Source of the DNA: Candidatus Woesearchaeota archaeon
Lineage (GTDB): Archaea; Nanoarchaeota; Nanoarchaeia; Woesearchaeales; JAGVZT01
Direction of reading: 5' to 3'
DNA: 64,000 nt
Assembly (NCBI GenBank): GCA_017608295.1
Contig: JAFCGF010000003.1
Span: 211,590 to 275,589 of the forward strand
The position numbers and the translations under genes were made by a program. Below are positions 45,201 to 52,100 of this stretch, piece by piece; within the stretch, counting starts at the first letter, position 1; the number at the start of each line of letters is the position of its first letter. The notes under the pieces are model-generated. The model was not told the origin of the DNA. It ran no database searches and saw only the letters and a program-made list of their open reading frames with translations.

Positions 45201-45221
45201 TTTAGACTACTCTAAAGTAGT
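45201..45221. promoter_or_regulatory. Nested inverted repeat between divergent promoters
   Basis: TTTAGA-CTAC-TCTAAA overlaps ACTAC-TCTAAA-GTAGT. The two alternative palindromes sit between the divergent TATA boxes of the membrane pair and rpl11, a likely regulator-binding site. Confidence 0.4.
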
Positions 45222-45269
45222 GCATTTATTCCACTTGGCCTGAGTGTCCCTTAGTTTCCCTCGCAAAAC

Positions 45270-45278
45270 TTTATAAAT
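45270..45278 (+). promoter_or_regulatory. TATA box of rpl11
   Basis: TTTATAAAT is centred 28 nt before the ATG at 45302, giving a leaderless transcript. Confidence 0.65.
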
Positions 45279-45301
45279 GCCCCTTTGATACCAGAGCCAC
45301 C

Positions 45302-46075
45302 ATGCCAAAGGAAACTGTAGAAGCACTTATTGAGGGCGGCAAGGCAACCGCAGCCCCACCGCTGGGGCCAGCCTTGGGTCCATTAGGAGTCAATATCAGC
45401 CAGATTATCGACAACATCAACAAGAAGACTGCATCCTTCGCAGGAATGCAGGTCCCTGTGAAGATTGTTATTGATACTGAGAGCAAGGAGTTCACTATAT
45501 CTATAGGCACTCCGCCGACAGCCTCACTCCTCAAGAAGGAAGCAGGCATTGACAAGGGCTCGAGCAATCCTAAGATTGACCATGTCGCAGACATGAGAAT
45601 TGAGCAGATTATCAAGGTCGCGATAATGAAAGAAGATGCTCTTCTTGGGCGCACTCTTAAACATAAGGTTAAGGAAGTCCTAGGAACAGCAGATGCACTT
45701 GGTGTGAGAGTGGAGGGTGTCGACGCAATCGATACGTCCAAGCTTGTTGCCGAAGGTAAATTTGACAAGGAAATTGATCAAAGAAAAACTGAAGTCTCAG
45801 CTGCAGAGATGGAAGAGATGAAGCGTGAGCGCGAAGAACTCCTAAGAGAGATTGAAGAGCGCCGCGAGGAGTTTGAGAAGACCGCTAAGGGAATTATCTC
45901 CAATATGACAGGCCAGCCGAGAAGCGATATCAAGGGTAAGCTCACTGAGGCAGGCATCCCTGCACAGATTATTGAGGAATTGCTGCCGAGGGAAGTAGTG
46001 CCGGCTGAGGGTGCCCCTGCTGAGGGTGCGCCAGCAGCAGAGGGAGAAGCCCCTGCTGAGGAGAAGAAGGAATAA
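45302..46075 (+). CDS. rpl11: Ribosomal protein uL11 with extended C-terminus
   Basis: 257 residues. Residues 1-155 are normal uL11 of the large-subunit stalk base: GGKATAAPPLGPALGPLGVNI, the FTISIGTPPTASLL strand, and a C-terminal rRNA-binding domain. Archaeal uL11 usually ends near 160 residues. Here a charged helix (about 165-200, EEMKREREELLREIEERREEFEK), a further small helical segment and a tail of Ala/Glu/Pro/Gly repeats (VPAEGAPAEGAPAAEGE) add about 95 residues, reminiscent of the acidic tails of P-stalk proteins. The usual partners L1, L10 and L12 are not adjacent. Confidence 0.93.
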   Translation: MPKETVEALIEGGKATAAPPLGPALGPLGVNISQIIDNINKKTASFAGMQVPVKIVIDTESKEFTISIGTPPTASLLKKEAGIDKGSSNPKIDHVADMRIEQIIKVAIMKEDALLGRTLKHKVKEVLGTADALGVRVEGVDAIDTSKLVAEGKFDKEIDQRKTEVSAAEMEEMKREREELLREIEERREEFEKTAKGIISNMTGQPRSDIKGKLTEAGIPAQIIEELLPREVVPAEGAPAEGAPAAEGEAPAEEKKE

Positions 46076-46097
46076 ACCTCCCATCCGACAGGACGAA

Positions 46098-46105
46098 GAT
46101 TTAAG
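46098..46105 (+). promoter_or_regulatory. TATA-like box of the winged-helix gene
   Basis: GATTTAAG is centred 26 nt before the ATG at 46128, supporting that start as leaderless. Confidence 0.45.
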
Positions 46106-46127
46106 AACATAGTGAGAACTCTTTGAT

Positions 46128-46628
46128 ATGAGGAATATCATGGCAGACGAACACATCACACTCGAAATCCGCGCACTCTCTGAAGTATACCGCAAGAACG
46201 ACGGCCGGCCGGGACAATTTCCTGTCTCTCCGTATAAGCTCGCGCGTGAGTTCAAGCTCGGTGAATCCGAGGTCCTGAAGTCCATGAAGATGCTCCGCAT
46301 TGAGGGCTACCTCACACGGCAGGGCGACGAGAACCCCCTCGGGGCTTATGCTGACATTAATTCATTCTTCAACCTTACAGATGACGGAAAAAAGCATTTC
46401 GAGGAACTGTGCGACGCCTTTGAGCCTGATGGGGCCCAGGACACGATTCTCGACGTCCTCGAGGATATAGGGCAGTCCAATATCTCCCGGATCGAGAAGA
46501 AGCTTTCAGATGCCGGTGAGCCAATAGATGAGGACACTCTCACTGAGCTGCTCGACGAGCTTGTAGTATATCATCTCGTGGACAAAGAAGGCCCTCCTTA
46601 CGGGCTGGTGAAGTATTCTGTGCATTAA
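46128..46628 (+). CDS. Winged-helix DNA-binding-like protein
   Basis: 166 residues. An ATG 12 nt downstream (MADEHITLE) is the alternative start, with GAGG before it. Residues 30-65 form a winged helix (VSPYKLAREFKLGESEVLKSMKMLRIEGYLTRQ) and residues 105-160 a second helix-turn-helix-like unit (DTILDVLEDIGQSNISRIEKKLSDAG, then ELLDELVVYHLVDKEG) resembling MarR-type domains. There are no metal-site Cys. It may be a transcription factor or a component linked to translation, since it follows rpl11. The NUDIX gene is 22 nt downstream. Confidence 0.65.
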   Translation: MRNIMADEHITLEIRALSEVYRKNDGRPGQFPVSPYKLAREFKLGESEVLKSMKMLRIEGYLTRQGDENPLGAYADINSFFNLTDDGKKHFEELCDAFEPDGAQDTILDVLEDIGQSNISRIEKKLSDAGEPIDEDTLTELLDELVVYHLVDKEGPPYGLVKYSVH

Positions 46629-46650
46629 TTGATTCAATTAAGGTGAATGT

Positions 46651-47136
46651 ATGACTACACTGCCTGTTGTCCATCATAAGTGCGTCATCGTGGTACTCTA
46701 TCGCAGGACCGGAAACGGCGGGGAAGATGTTGAATATCTCCTTTTTGAGCGCATCCTCAACTGGAAAGGGGTGGAACTCTGTAAGGGAAGCATTGACCCT
46801 GGTGAAACCCCTGCAGAGGCCGCACTCAGGGAGGCAGAGGAGGAATCAGGAGTGCGCCCAGCAAAAGTGGTTCCCACAGGCAGCATAGTCAAGTACGGTT
46901 TCAATTCGCGTGACAAGGATGGCAACAAAGTCCGGATAGAGCGTGAGTTTCAGGTTTTTCTGGCCGATATTACGGATTCGATAACAGACACAGCGCCCCG
47001 GGCTGATGGTCTGGAGCACAAGCGCGTGTGGTTCGCCCCATACGACAAGGCGGTTCGCTCACTTACCTATACCGACATGAAGAATCTCCTTAGGGAGCTC
47101 CACCCGCGGATTGTTGCCGAGGACTCAATATCCTAA
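46651..47136 (+). CDS. NUDIX hydrolase
   Basis: 161 residues. The Nudix box is intact: G-SIDPG-E-TPAEAAL-RE-A-EE-S-G-V (residues 46-68), i.e. GX5EX7REUXEEXGU, which binds Mg2+ and hydrolyses nucleoside diphosphate-linked substrates. The start is set by a GGTGA site. The short size and the ERILNWKGVELCKG lead-in resemble bis(5'-nucleosyl)-tetraphosphatase-like members, but the substrate cannot be read from sequence. A strong hairpin follows the stop. Confidence 0.85.
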   Translation: MTTLPVVHHKCVIVVLYRRTGNGGEDVEYLLFERILNWKGVELCKGSIDPGETPAEAALREAEEESGVRPAKVVPTGSIVKYGFNSRDKDGNKVRIEREFQVFLADITDSITDTAPRADGLEHKRVWFAPYDKAVRSLTYTDMKNLLRELHPRIVAEDSIS

Positions 47137-47141
47137 GGCAA

Positions 47142-47176
47142 CACCAACATACCCTAGCGATGAGCTAGGGTTGTTG
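47142..47176 (+). terminator. Hairpin after the NUDIX gene
   Basis: CCCTAGC (47152-47158) and GCTAGGG (47164-47170) pair perfectly around GATGA, extended by AACA/TGTT outside. It is a likely transcript end, or a barrier between the NUDIX and mutL units. Confidence 0.5.
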
Positions 47177-47188
47177 ATTAGCGGATAG

Positions 47189-47198
47189 TTTTTTATAC
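47189..47198 (+). promoter_or_regulatory. TATA box of mutL
   Basis: TTTTTTATAC. The first in-frame ATG (47199) touches this box, so the true start is the ATG at 47232, which has GGGAGTGA before it. Confidence 0.55.
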
Positions 47199-47231
47199 AT
47201 GGCAGGGGAATCTCGCAGCGGGAGTGAACCT

Positions 47232-49007
47232 ATGCCTACCATCAAAGAGCTTAACTCTGAACTCATCAACAAGATAGCTGCAGGCGAAGTTGTCGAAAGG
47301 CCTGCAAGCGTTGTGAAAGAACTCATAGAAAACGCGCTTGACGCAGGGGCGAAGAGCATCCGTGTCGAGGTGAAGGATGCAGGCTCATCCCTCATCAAGG
47401 TGAAGGATGACGGCAAGGGCATGACGCGGGAAGATGCGATTATCGCTCCAAAGCGCCACACAACCTCAAAGATATCCTCAGCAGACGACCTGTTCTCCAT
47501 CACGTCCCTCGGCTTCCGCGGAGAAGCACTAGCAAGCATCGCAGCTGTCTCACGCATGAGAATACGGACCCGCTCTGCACAGGAAGAAGTCGGGACTGAG
47601 ATTGCAGTGGCAGCAGATGGCGTGAAGGCTGCTGATGCAGTCCTTCCAGCAGGAACCACTGTCGAAATCAGAGACATTTTCTACAACACTCCTGCGAGGA
47701 GGAAGCACCTCAAGAGCCCGGCGACAGAGATGCGCCGCATCTTTGATGTCATGCAGCGCTATTCGCTTGCTTACCCTGAAGTGTCTTTTACGCTCATCTC
47801 AGGAGAGAAGGAAAGCCTCTCTGTGCCTGCAACAGAAGACATGCTGTCAGCTGTCGTCGATGTGTACGGTATGGAATTCGCCAAGGAGCTTCTCCCTGTA
47901 AACTTCGAGAGCGCTCACCTTTCCATAAAGGGTTTCATCGGCAAGCCGACCCTGACGAAAAAGACCACTGAACACCAGAGCGTGTTCATCAACCGAAGGT
48001 TCGTCACAAACCCAACAATAACCCGCGCTGTCAATGACGCTTACCACACCCTTATGCATCTCGACAGAAAACCAGTCGCGATTCTTGACATCACACTCAA
48101 CCCGAAGTACGTGGATGTGAATGTCCACCCCACAAAGCGGGAAGTCCGCCTCAGCCATGAGGATATGGTGTACCAGAGCGTGTTCGAGGCAGTGCGGAAG
48201 ACCCTGGCAGAGCATCAGCTCATCCCTGAGCACGACCTGGAGGTGCAGCAGCCCCTTGTATTTCCAAAGAGAGAAGCCCAGAAAGAGAGAACCGCGATTC
48301 CCGCTGGAAGTGCCCTTACTGGGGACACAAAAGGGCAGATAGCACGTGAAACACACGATACACCATCTGTCACAGCCCCGCTCCAGGAGCACCTTGAGCC
48401 GGTTTCCCCTGACGTAGCTGGGACAGAGCGTTTTCCCTCACTGAAAGTCATCGGCCAGCTGCACAATACCTATGTCTTGTGCGAATGCGCCGACGGCTTG
48501 TGTGTTGTGGATCAGCACGCTGCCCAGGAAAGAGTGTTCTATGAGAAGTACCTCGAGCACCACTTTGCCTCCGCTTTGCAGACCCAGCAATTGCTTTCTC
48601 CAGTCGTCATCGAACTCTCAGCATCAGAGATGAAGCTCGTCGAGGAGAATCTCGATACGCTGAAAACTCTGGGGTATGAGCTTGAGCAGTTCGGAGAAAA
48701 GGCGATGGTGGCGCGCACAGCGCCGGTCATCTTCGGTAAAGTCCAGAGGAAGGAGTTTTTCCATGACCTTATAGGTGAGCTGTTGCATTTCCGTGACCTG
48801 ACAAAGGATGAGCGGGAGAAGCGTATCATTCGGAAGGCATGTAAGAGTGCGGTGAAGGCTAATGATCCCCTGTCTCTGGCGAAGATGCAGGAAATCCTTT
48901 CTGGCCTCACCGGATGCGACATGCCCTTTACCTGCCCGCACGGCAGGCCCACGCTTTTCAGGATAACTATTTCGGAGCTTGAGAAGCGCTTTAAGAGGGT
49001 TGTGTAG
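47232..49007 (+). CDS. mutL: DNA mismatch repair protein MutL (endonuclease type)
   Basis: 591 residues. The GHKL ATPase N-domain is complete: VKELIENALDAGA, DDGKGM, and TSLGFRGEALASI. A linker (about 320-410) leads to the dimerisation/endonuclease domain with DQHAAQERVFYE, the metal motif DQHA(X)2E(X)4E, plus ACKSAVKAN and the late Cys/His motif CPHGRP. The protein can therefore nick DNA in mismatch repair. No mutS is in the window. MutL is patchily distributed in archaea, usually through transfer from bacteria. Confidence 0.95.
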   Translation: MPTIKELNSELINKIAAGEVVERPASVVKELIENALDAGAKSIRVEVKDAGSSLIKVKDDGKGMTREDAIIAPKRHTTSKISSADDLFSITSLGFRGEALASIAAVSRMRIRTRSAQEEVGTEIAVAADGVKAADAVLPAGTTVEIRDIFYNTPARRKHLKSPATEMRRIFDVMQRYSLAYPEVSFTLISGEKESLSVPATEDMLSAVVDVYGMEFAKELLPVNFESAHLSIKGFIGKPTLTKKTTEHQSVFINRRFVTNPTITRAVNDAYHTLMHLDRKPVAILDITLNPKYVDVNVHPTKREVRLSHEDMVYQSVFEAVRKTLAEHQLIPEHDLEVQQPLVFPKREAQKERTAIPAGSALTGDTKGQIARETHDTPSVTAPLQEHLEPVSPDVAGTERFPSLKVIGQLHNTYVLCECADGLCVVDQHAAQERVFYEKYLEHHFASALQTQQLLSPVVIELSASEMKLVEENLDTLKTLGYELEQFGEKAMVARTAPVIFGKVQRKEFFHDLIGELLHFRDLTKDEREKRIIRKACKSAVKANDPLSLAKMQEILSGLTGCDMPFTCPHGRPTLFRITISELEKRFKRVV

Positions 49008-49030
49008 GCATCCCATTTTGTGGGCTAAAC

Positions 49031-49040
49031 ATATTTAAAT
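49031..49040 (+). promoter_or_regulatory. TATA box of the second TraB-like gene
   Basis: ATATTTAAAT. The start would be near 49063, leaving a short leader with GGGGGGGAG before the ATG at 49089. Confidence 0.55.
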
Positions 49041-49088
49041 GGACTTCTAGTTCGGAGTCTTAAGTACTCACAGTTTGGGGGGGAGACT

Positions 49089-50123
49089 ATGAAATACAAG
49101 AAGTTTGAGACAGACAACGCTGAATACGTTCTCGTATACGCGAATTTGAAGGACCATGTTAAGCATGTGGAGTGCCTTGAGATTGATGAGCTGGGAAACC
49201 TCGACGGCATCGTGCTTGAGGCTATGGTGGAGCCATCTGCAGAGCTATTTGAGACCGATGAAATGCCTCTCGAGGGTAGCGCAGGCCAGCGCTCTCCCTA
49301 TGAGCTCATTCTCAACCGCATCAAGAAGCTTGCTGCAGACGAGGGCGCCGAAGTTCCGATTTTCCTGGGCGACCGTGAGATTGGCGCAAATGAGAAGATG
49401 ATTTACGGGGCTCTGGGTCAGGTTCCTCAGGCTCTGATGATGCTATTGATGCAGACCGGTATCCCGCGCCAGCTTGGCTACGCCCTTATAGGGTATGCTG
49501 CCATAAAGGCTGTTCCCTCAGTAGGGAAGTGGTACCTTACAAATACAGAAGGAGAGACCAACAGCGCCATCGACAATGTCATCGCAATTGATAACCTTAT
49601 TCCCTTCGCCTCGCCTGTCGGCGAGATGAGGTATGCGCTGCTCGCTTCAAAGATAGAGGAGTACCTTGTTCCAGAAATTCTGCAGCCGAAGATTGACGAG
49701 GCTGGAGAGGACCGGAAGCCGCGCATCGCGATTGTGTACAATGCAAGCGCAGCAAGCCTCAGGCATAACCTCCAGAGCGAGAAGAGGCGGAATTTTGCGC
49801 TTGCCCCATACAAGAAGCTGAACTGGCTGGGTATGCACCATACATCCCTTGACGCGATGGTTGAGCTCATCGCTGACGCTGATGGTGAGTGGATGGCCAA
49901 GGATTACCAGACAGGTGTCGTGACTGGGAAGCCCACTCTCATTGACTACACCGCCGAGGAAGTAAAGGAGATTAGCGAGGAGATTGTTAAGGACTGGGAT
50001 GAGTTCGAGGATGAGCCCGAGATGACCATCCAGCCTATCCTGAACCCTGAGTTTCCTGGTGAAGAGCACGAGGAGCACGACCTCAGCGACGACGACGAAA
50101 ACGACGACGGCGAACTCTGGTAG
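49089..50123 (+). CDS. Divergent TraB-like protein with acidic tail
   Basis: 344 residues. EYVLVYANLKDHVKHVE, GIVLEAM and GAEVPIFLGDREIGAN follow the order seen in TraB/PrgY proteins (first strand, D-x-V-x-E, then A-x-V-x-L-x-DR-x-I), but the catalytic His/Glu positions are altered and the family call is tentative. The central stretch QTGIPRQLGYALIGYAAIKAVPSVGKW is hydrophobic but short of a clear membrane helix. The last 45 residues are Asp/Glu-rich. A strong GGGGGGGAG site and TATA box precede it. Confidence 0.5.
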   Translation: MKYKKFETDNAEYVLVYANLKDHVKHVECLEIDELGNLDGIVLEAMVEPSAELFETDEMPLEGSAGQRSPYELILNRIKKLAADEGAEVPIFLGDREIGANEKMIYGALGQVPQALMMLLMQTGIPRQLGYALIGYAAIKAVPSVGKWYLTNTEGETNSAIDNVIAIDNLIPFASPVGEMRYALLASKIEEYLVPEILQPKIDEAGEDRKPRIAIVYNASAASLRHNLQSEKRRNFALAPYKKLNWLGMHHTSLDAMVELIADADGEWMAKDYQTGVVTGKPTLIDYTAEEVKEISEEIVKDWDEFEDEPEMTIQPILNPEFPGEEHEEHDLSDDDENDDGELW

Positions 50124-50128
50124 TTTTT

Positions 50129-50148
50129 TACCCTTTTTGGGTATTTTT
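50129..50148 (+). terminator. Terminator hairpin with T run
   Basis: TACCC-TTTTT-GGGTA followed by TTTTT, six bases after the stop of the 344-residue gene. The T tract also matches archaeal termination signals. Confidence 0.6.
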
Positions 50149-50203
50149 CACGTCTTAAGCCGAAGGCCTCTTTAGACGACAAAATACCTATTTTTAGGGA
50201 AAT

Positions 50204-50214
50204 CTTTTTAAAGG
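50204..50214 (+). promoter_or_regulatory. TATA box of the duplicated small-protein gene
   Basis: CTTTTTAAAGG, with a leader of about 40 nt carrying an AGAGGTGAT ribosome binding site. Confidence 0.55.
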
Positions 50215-50271
50215 GAAACCTCTAGTTATAGTCGATTGGGGGGTTAGACTGCTCCTCAGAGGTGATAGAAT

Positions 50272-50508
50272 ATGGCAGAAGTGTTATGCAAGTGTGGAAT
50301 CAGGAGAGAGCCTGGCTGGCTCTACTTTGTCGATAAGCATGGCAATGCAGCTCGTGTCAGGATGGCACGCCGCGGTCAGAAGACTAACAAGAAGCAAGAA
50401 GTCATGCACAAGTGCGGTGTCAAGAGAGAAAAGGGATACCTCTACTTCATCGACAAGAAAGGAAATGTCGCGCGCACAAAGATGGCACGTGGCAGGAAGA
50501 AGAAATAG
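50272..50508 (+). CDS. Small tandem-duplicated basic protein
   Basis: 78 residues made of two copies of one ~35-residue unit: KCGIRREPGWLYFVDKHGNAARVRMAR and KCGVKREKGYLYFIDKKGNVARTKMAR. Each unit has one Cys-Gly, an aromatic beta hairpin (G-(W/Y)-LYF-(V/I)-DK-x-GN) and a basic end. The same hairpin occurs near the C-terminus of the EF-hand coiled-coil protein at 24139-25263. The pattern suggests a small nucleic-acid-binding or zinc-sharing fold, with two Cys per chain possibly completed in a dimer. Function unknown. Confidence 0.75.
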   Translation: MAEVLCKCGIRREPGWLYFVDKHGNAARVRMARRGQKTNKKQEVMHKCGVKREKGYLYFIDKKGNVARTKMARGRKKK

Positions 50509-50527
50509 TTTTTTCCTTTTACATCTT

Positions 50528-50545
50528 CTCCCGGCTTGCCGGGAG
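50528..50545 (+). terminator. Strong hairpin after the small duplicated gene
   Basis: CTCCCGG-CTTG-CCGGGAG, a perfect 7-bp stem. T-rich runs lie on both sides (50509-50520 and 50554-50560). Confidence 0.55.
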
Positions 50546-50619
50546 GGGATGCACTTTTTCTTATTGGTTTCAGAATCTAGATGAAAGAGTCTTCGAGAGG
50601 TCTCGCGATAAATGCACTA

Positions 50620-50635
50620 CGCCGACGCCCGGATT
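50620..50635. repeat. Partial copy of the tRNA-Ser 3' end
   Basis: CGCCGACGCCCGGATT is identical to the first 16 bp of the tRNA-Ser locus (50714-50729), i.e. the tRNA 3' terminus, 94 bp away in direct orientation. This is the arrangement left by integration or deletion at a tRNA attachment site. The stretch between (50636-50713) contains a perfect hairpin (CAGAATCC-GAA-GGATTCTG) and a tRNA-like GGTTCAAATCC, but does not fold as a tRNA. Confidence 0.6.
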
Positions 50636-50713
50636 CCTTGAGCGCAGCGAAAGGTGCCAGAATCCGAAGGATTCTGTGCATGAATCGGAGGTTCAAATCC
50701 TAGCTGAGTCAAA

Positions 50714-50797
50714 CGCCGACGCCCGGATTTGAACCGGGATATCCGTTAGGAAAGATGCTTTCGAGGCAACCGCAATACCGGATTATGCGACGTCGGC
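50714..50797 (-). tRNA. tRNA-Ser (anticodon CGA)
   Basis: 84-nt type II tRNA on the minus strand. The acceptor GCCGACG pairs with CGTCGGC, and the discriminator base is G, as for serine. D-loop TAATCCGGTAT lies between GCA and TGC. Anticodon loop CTCGAAA gives CGA, with one mismatch in the 5-bp stem. The variable arm is 15 nt with a short TCC/GGA stem, and the T arm is CCCGG-TTCAAAT-CCGGG. No intron, and CCA is not encoded. Seryl-tRNA synthetase is encoded 1.3 kb away. Confidence 0.9.
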
Positions 50798-50827
50798 TTG
50801 AACATCAGTGAAAGCCGGCGGCGCGAC

Positions 50828-50848
50828 CAGCAAGCTTTTTGCTTGCTG
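50828..50848. other. Perfect hairpin next to tRNA-Ser
   Basis: CAGCAAGC-TTTTT-GCTTGCTG, an 8-bp stem, lies between the tRNA 5' end and the repeat copy at 50851. Its role is unknown. Confidence 0.4.
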
Positions 50849-50849
50849 T

Positions 50850-50868
50850 GTATGCGACATCAGCTTGA
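50850..50868. repeat. Partial copy of the tRNA-Ser 5' end and flank
   Basis: TATGCGACATCAGCTTGAA matches the tRNA 5' boundary region at 50784-50802 (TATGCGACGTCGGCTTGAA) at 17 of 19 positions, 66 bp away in direct orientation. Confidence 0.5.
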
Positions 50869-50923
50869 ATGCAAATTCTATCTTAGGGCTATCGCTGAAC
50901 CATATATATGTGTTTCCGAGGAG

Positions 50924-51859
50924 CTACTTCTTCGCGGCCTTCTTCTCGTGGCGCTCCTGGGCCTTCTTCAGCTCCTTCTCAAGCCCAAGCTCCTCGAGAA
51001 TCTCCTTATAGCGGTTTCTGATAGTGACCTCAGTCACGCCAGCAACATCAGCGACTTCACGCTGAGTCCGCTTCTCCCCGTGAATCAGGGCAGCCACATA
51101 TAAAGCAGCAGCAGCGATTCCGGTAGGACCCCTGCCAGACGTCAGGGCCTTCTTACGTGCACGCTCAAGTATCTTAATCGAATACGACTGCGTCGAAGGG
51201 CTCAGCTTTAGAGCAGACGAAAACCGCGGGATATAATCCGATGGTCGAGAAGGCAGCATCTTAATGCCAAGCTCACGAGTCACGAATCGATAGGTCCTGC
51301 CAATCTCCTTCTTGTCGGTTCCAGAGGCCTCTGCCATCTCCTCAAGAGTTCGTGGAATATTATGACGGCGACAAGCAGTATACAGGGCTCCAGCGACAAC
51401 AGATTCCATACTACGACCACGCACAAGACCGCGCTGGACAGCTTGGGTATAGATCCTGGAAGCCTCCTCTTCAACAGAGCGGGGCAATTTCAAGAAAGAG
51501 GACACTCTTTTCAGCTCAGCGAGAGCCATCTTCAGATTCCGCTCAATCGCAGTAGAAATCCTGTACTGCCACTTCCTCAATCGAAAGAACTTGCTTCTCT
51601 GCTTCCGTCCCATACGGCTCAAATCAGCACGGGTGCCGACTTCAGTCCCCAGACCTCTGTCATACTGTGTATAGGTCATGGGAGCGCCTGCACGGCGCTG
51701 GCTCGGGCCAGAATCGTCCATCTCACGCCATTCCTGGCTGAAATCAATCATGGTGTCATCGAGCACAAGACCGCAGTCTCTGCAGATGACTTCTCCTTTT
51801 TTCTTGTTCCAGATAAGATTAACACTTCCACATTCAGGGCATCGGGTGGCCTGCACCAT
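50924..51859 (-). CDS. tfb: Transcription initiation factor B (TFB)
   Basis: 311 residues. An N-terminal zinc ribbon with CPECGS...CRDCGLVLDD (Cys at about residues 8, 11, 26 and 29) is followed by a B-finger/linker (WREMDDSGPSQRRAGAP) and two cyclin folds (about 112-200 and 205-300) with TAxRRHNIPRTLEEMAE and the HTH at REVADVAGVTEVTIRNRYKEI. TFB bridges TBP-bound promoters and RNA polymerase. It is full length for archaeal TFB. A leader of about 35 nt carries a GAGG site. Divergent from serS. Confidence 0.96.
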   Translation of the reverse strand: MVQATRCPECGSVNLIWNKKKGEVICRDCGLVLDDTMIDFSQEWREMDDSGPSQRRAGAPMTYTQYDRGLGTEVGTRADLSRMGRKQRSKFFRLRKWQYRISTAIERNLKMALAELKRVSSFLKLPRSVEEEASRIYTQAVQRGLVRGRSMESVVAGALYTACRRHNIPRTLEEMAEASGTDKKEIGRTYRFVTRELGIKMLPSRPSDYIPRFSSALKLSPSTQSYSIKILERARKKALTSGRGPTGIAAAALYVAALIHGEKRTQREVADVAGVTEVTIRNRYKEILEELGLEKELKKAQERHEKKAAKK

Positions 51860-51920
51860 AGTATTTCGCCTCGTTTAACCCCTCTAGAAGCAGCTGGTCT
51901 TACCGCCGGGGGCTATATCA

Positions 51921-51930
51921 TTTATAAATT
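51921..51930 (-). promoter_or_regulatory. TATA box of tfb
   Basis: Minus-strand AATTTATAAA; the start would be near 51895. The AT-rich stretch 51910-51985 separates the divergent tfb and serS genes, and nothing else is evident in it. Confidence 0.55.
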
Positions 51931-52062
51931 TAACTGTTATTTGATTTAAAAATCTTTCGGTATTTTATGCATTTTTTTGACTAAAACCCTAAATTGCGGA
52001 ATAGCCGTACCAAGAGATTCAGGAGCAATATTACGTCTATTCCTTTGGAGTGTGAGAACCGA

Positions 52063-52072
52063 AAAGTATAAG
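52063..52072 (+). promoter_or_regulatory. TATA box of serS
   Basis: AAAGTATAAG is centred 33 nt before the ATG at 52101. Confidence 0.5.
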
Positions 52073-52100
52073 AGCGCAGCAGGGACATCCTGAAGCCATC

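Noticed and set aside
50636..50713. Second tRNA on the plus strand (GGTTCAAATCC seen)
   Set aside because: No acceptor complementary to the 3' part, only three T-stem pairs, and no 7-nt anticodon loop.
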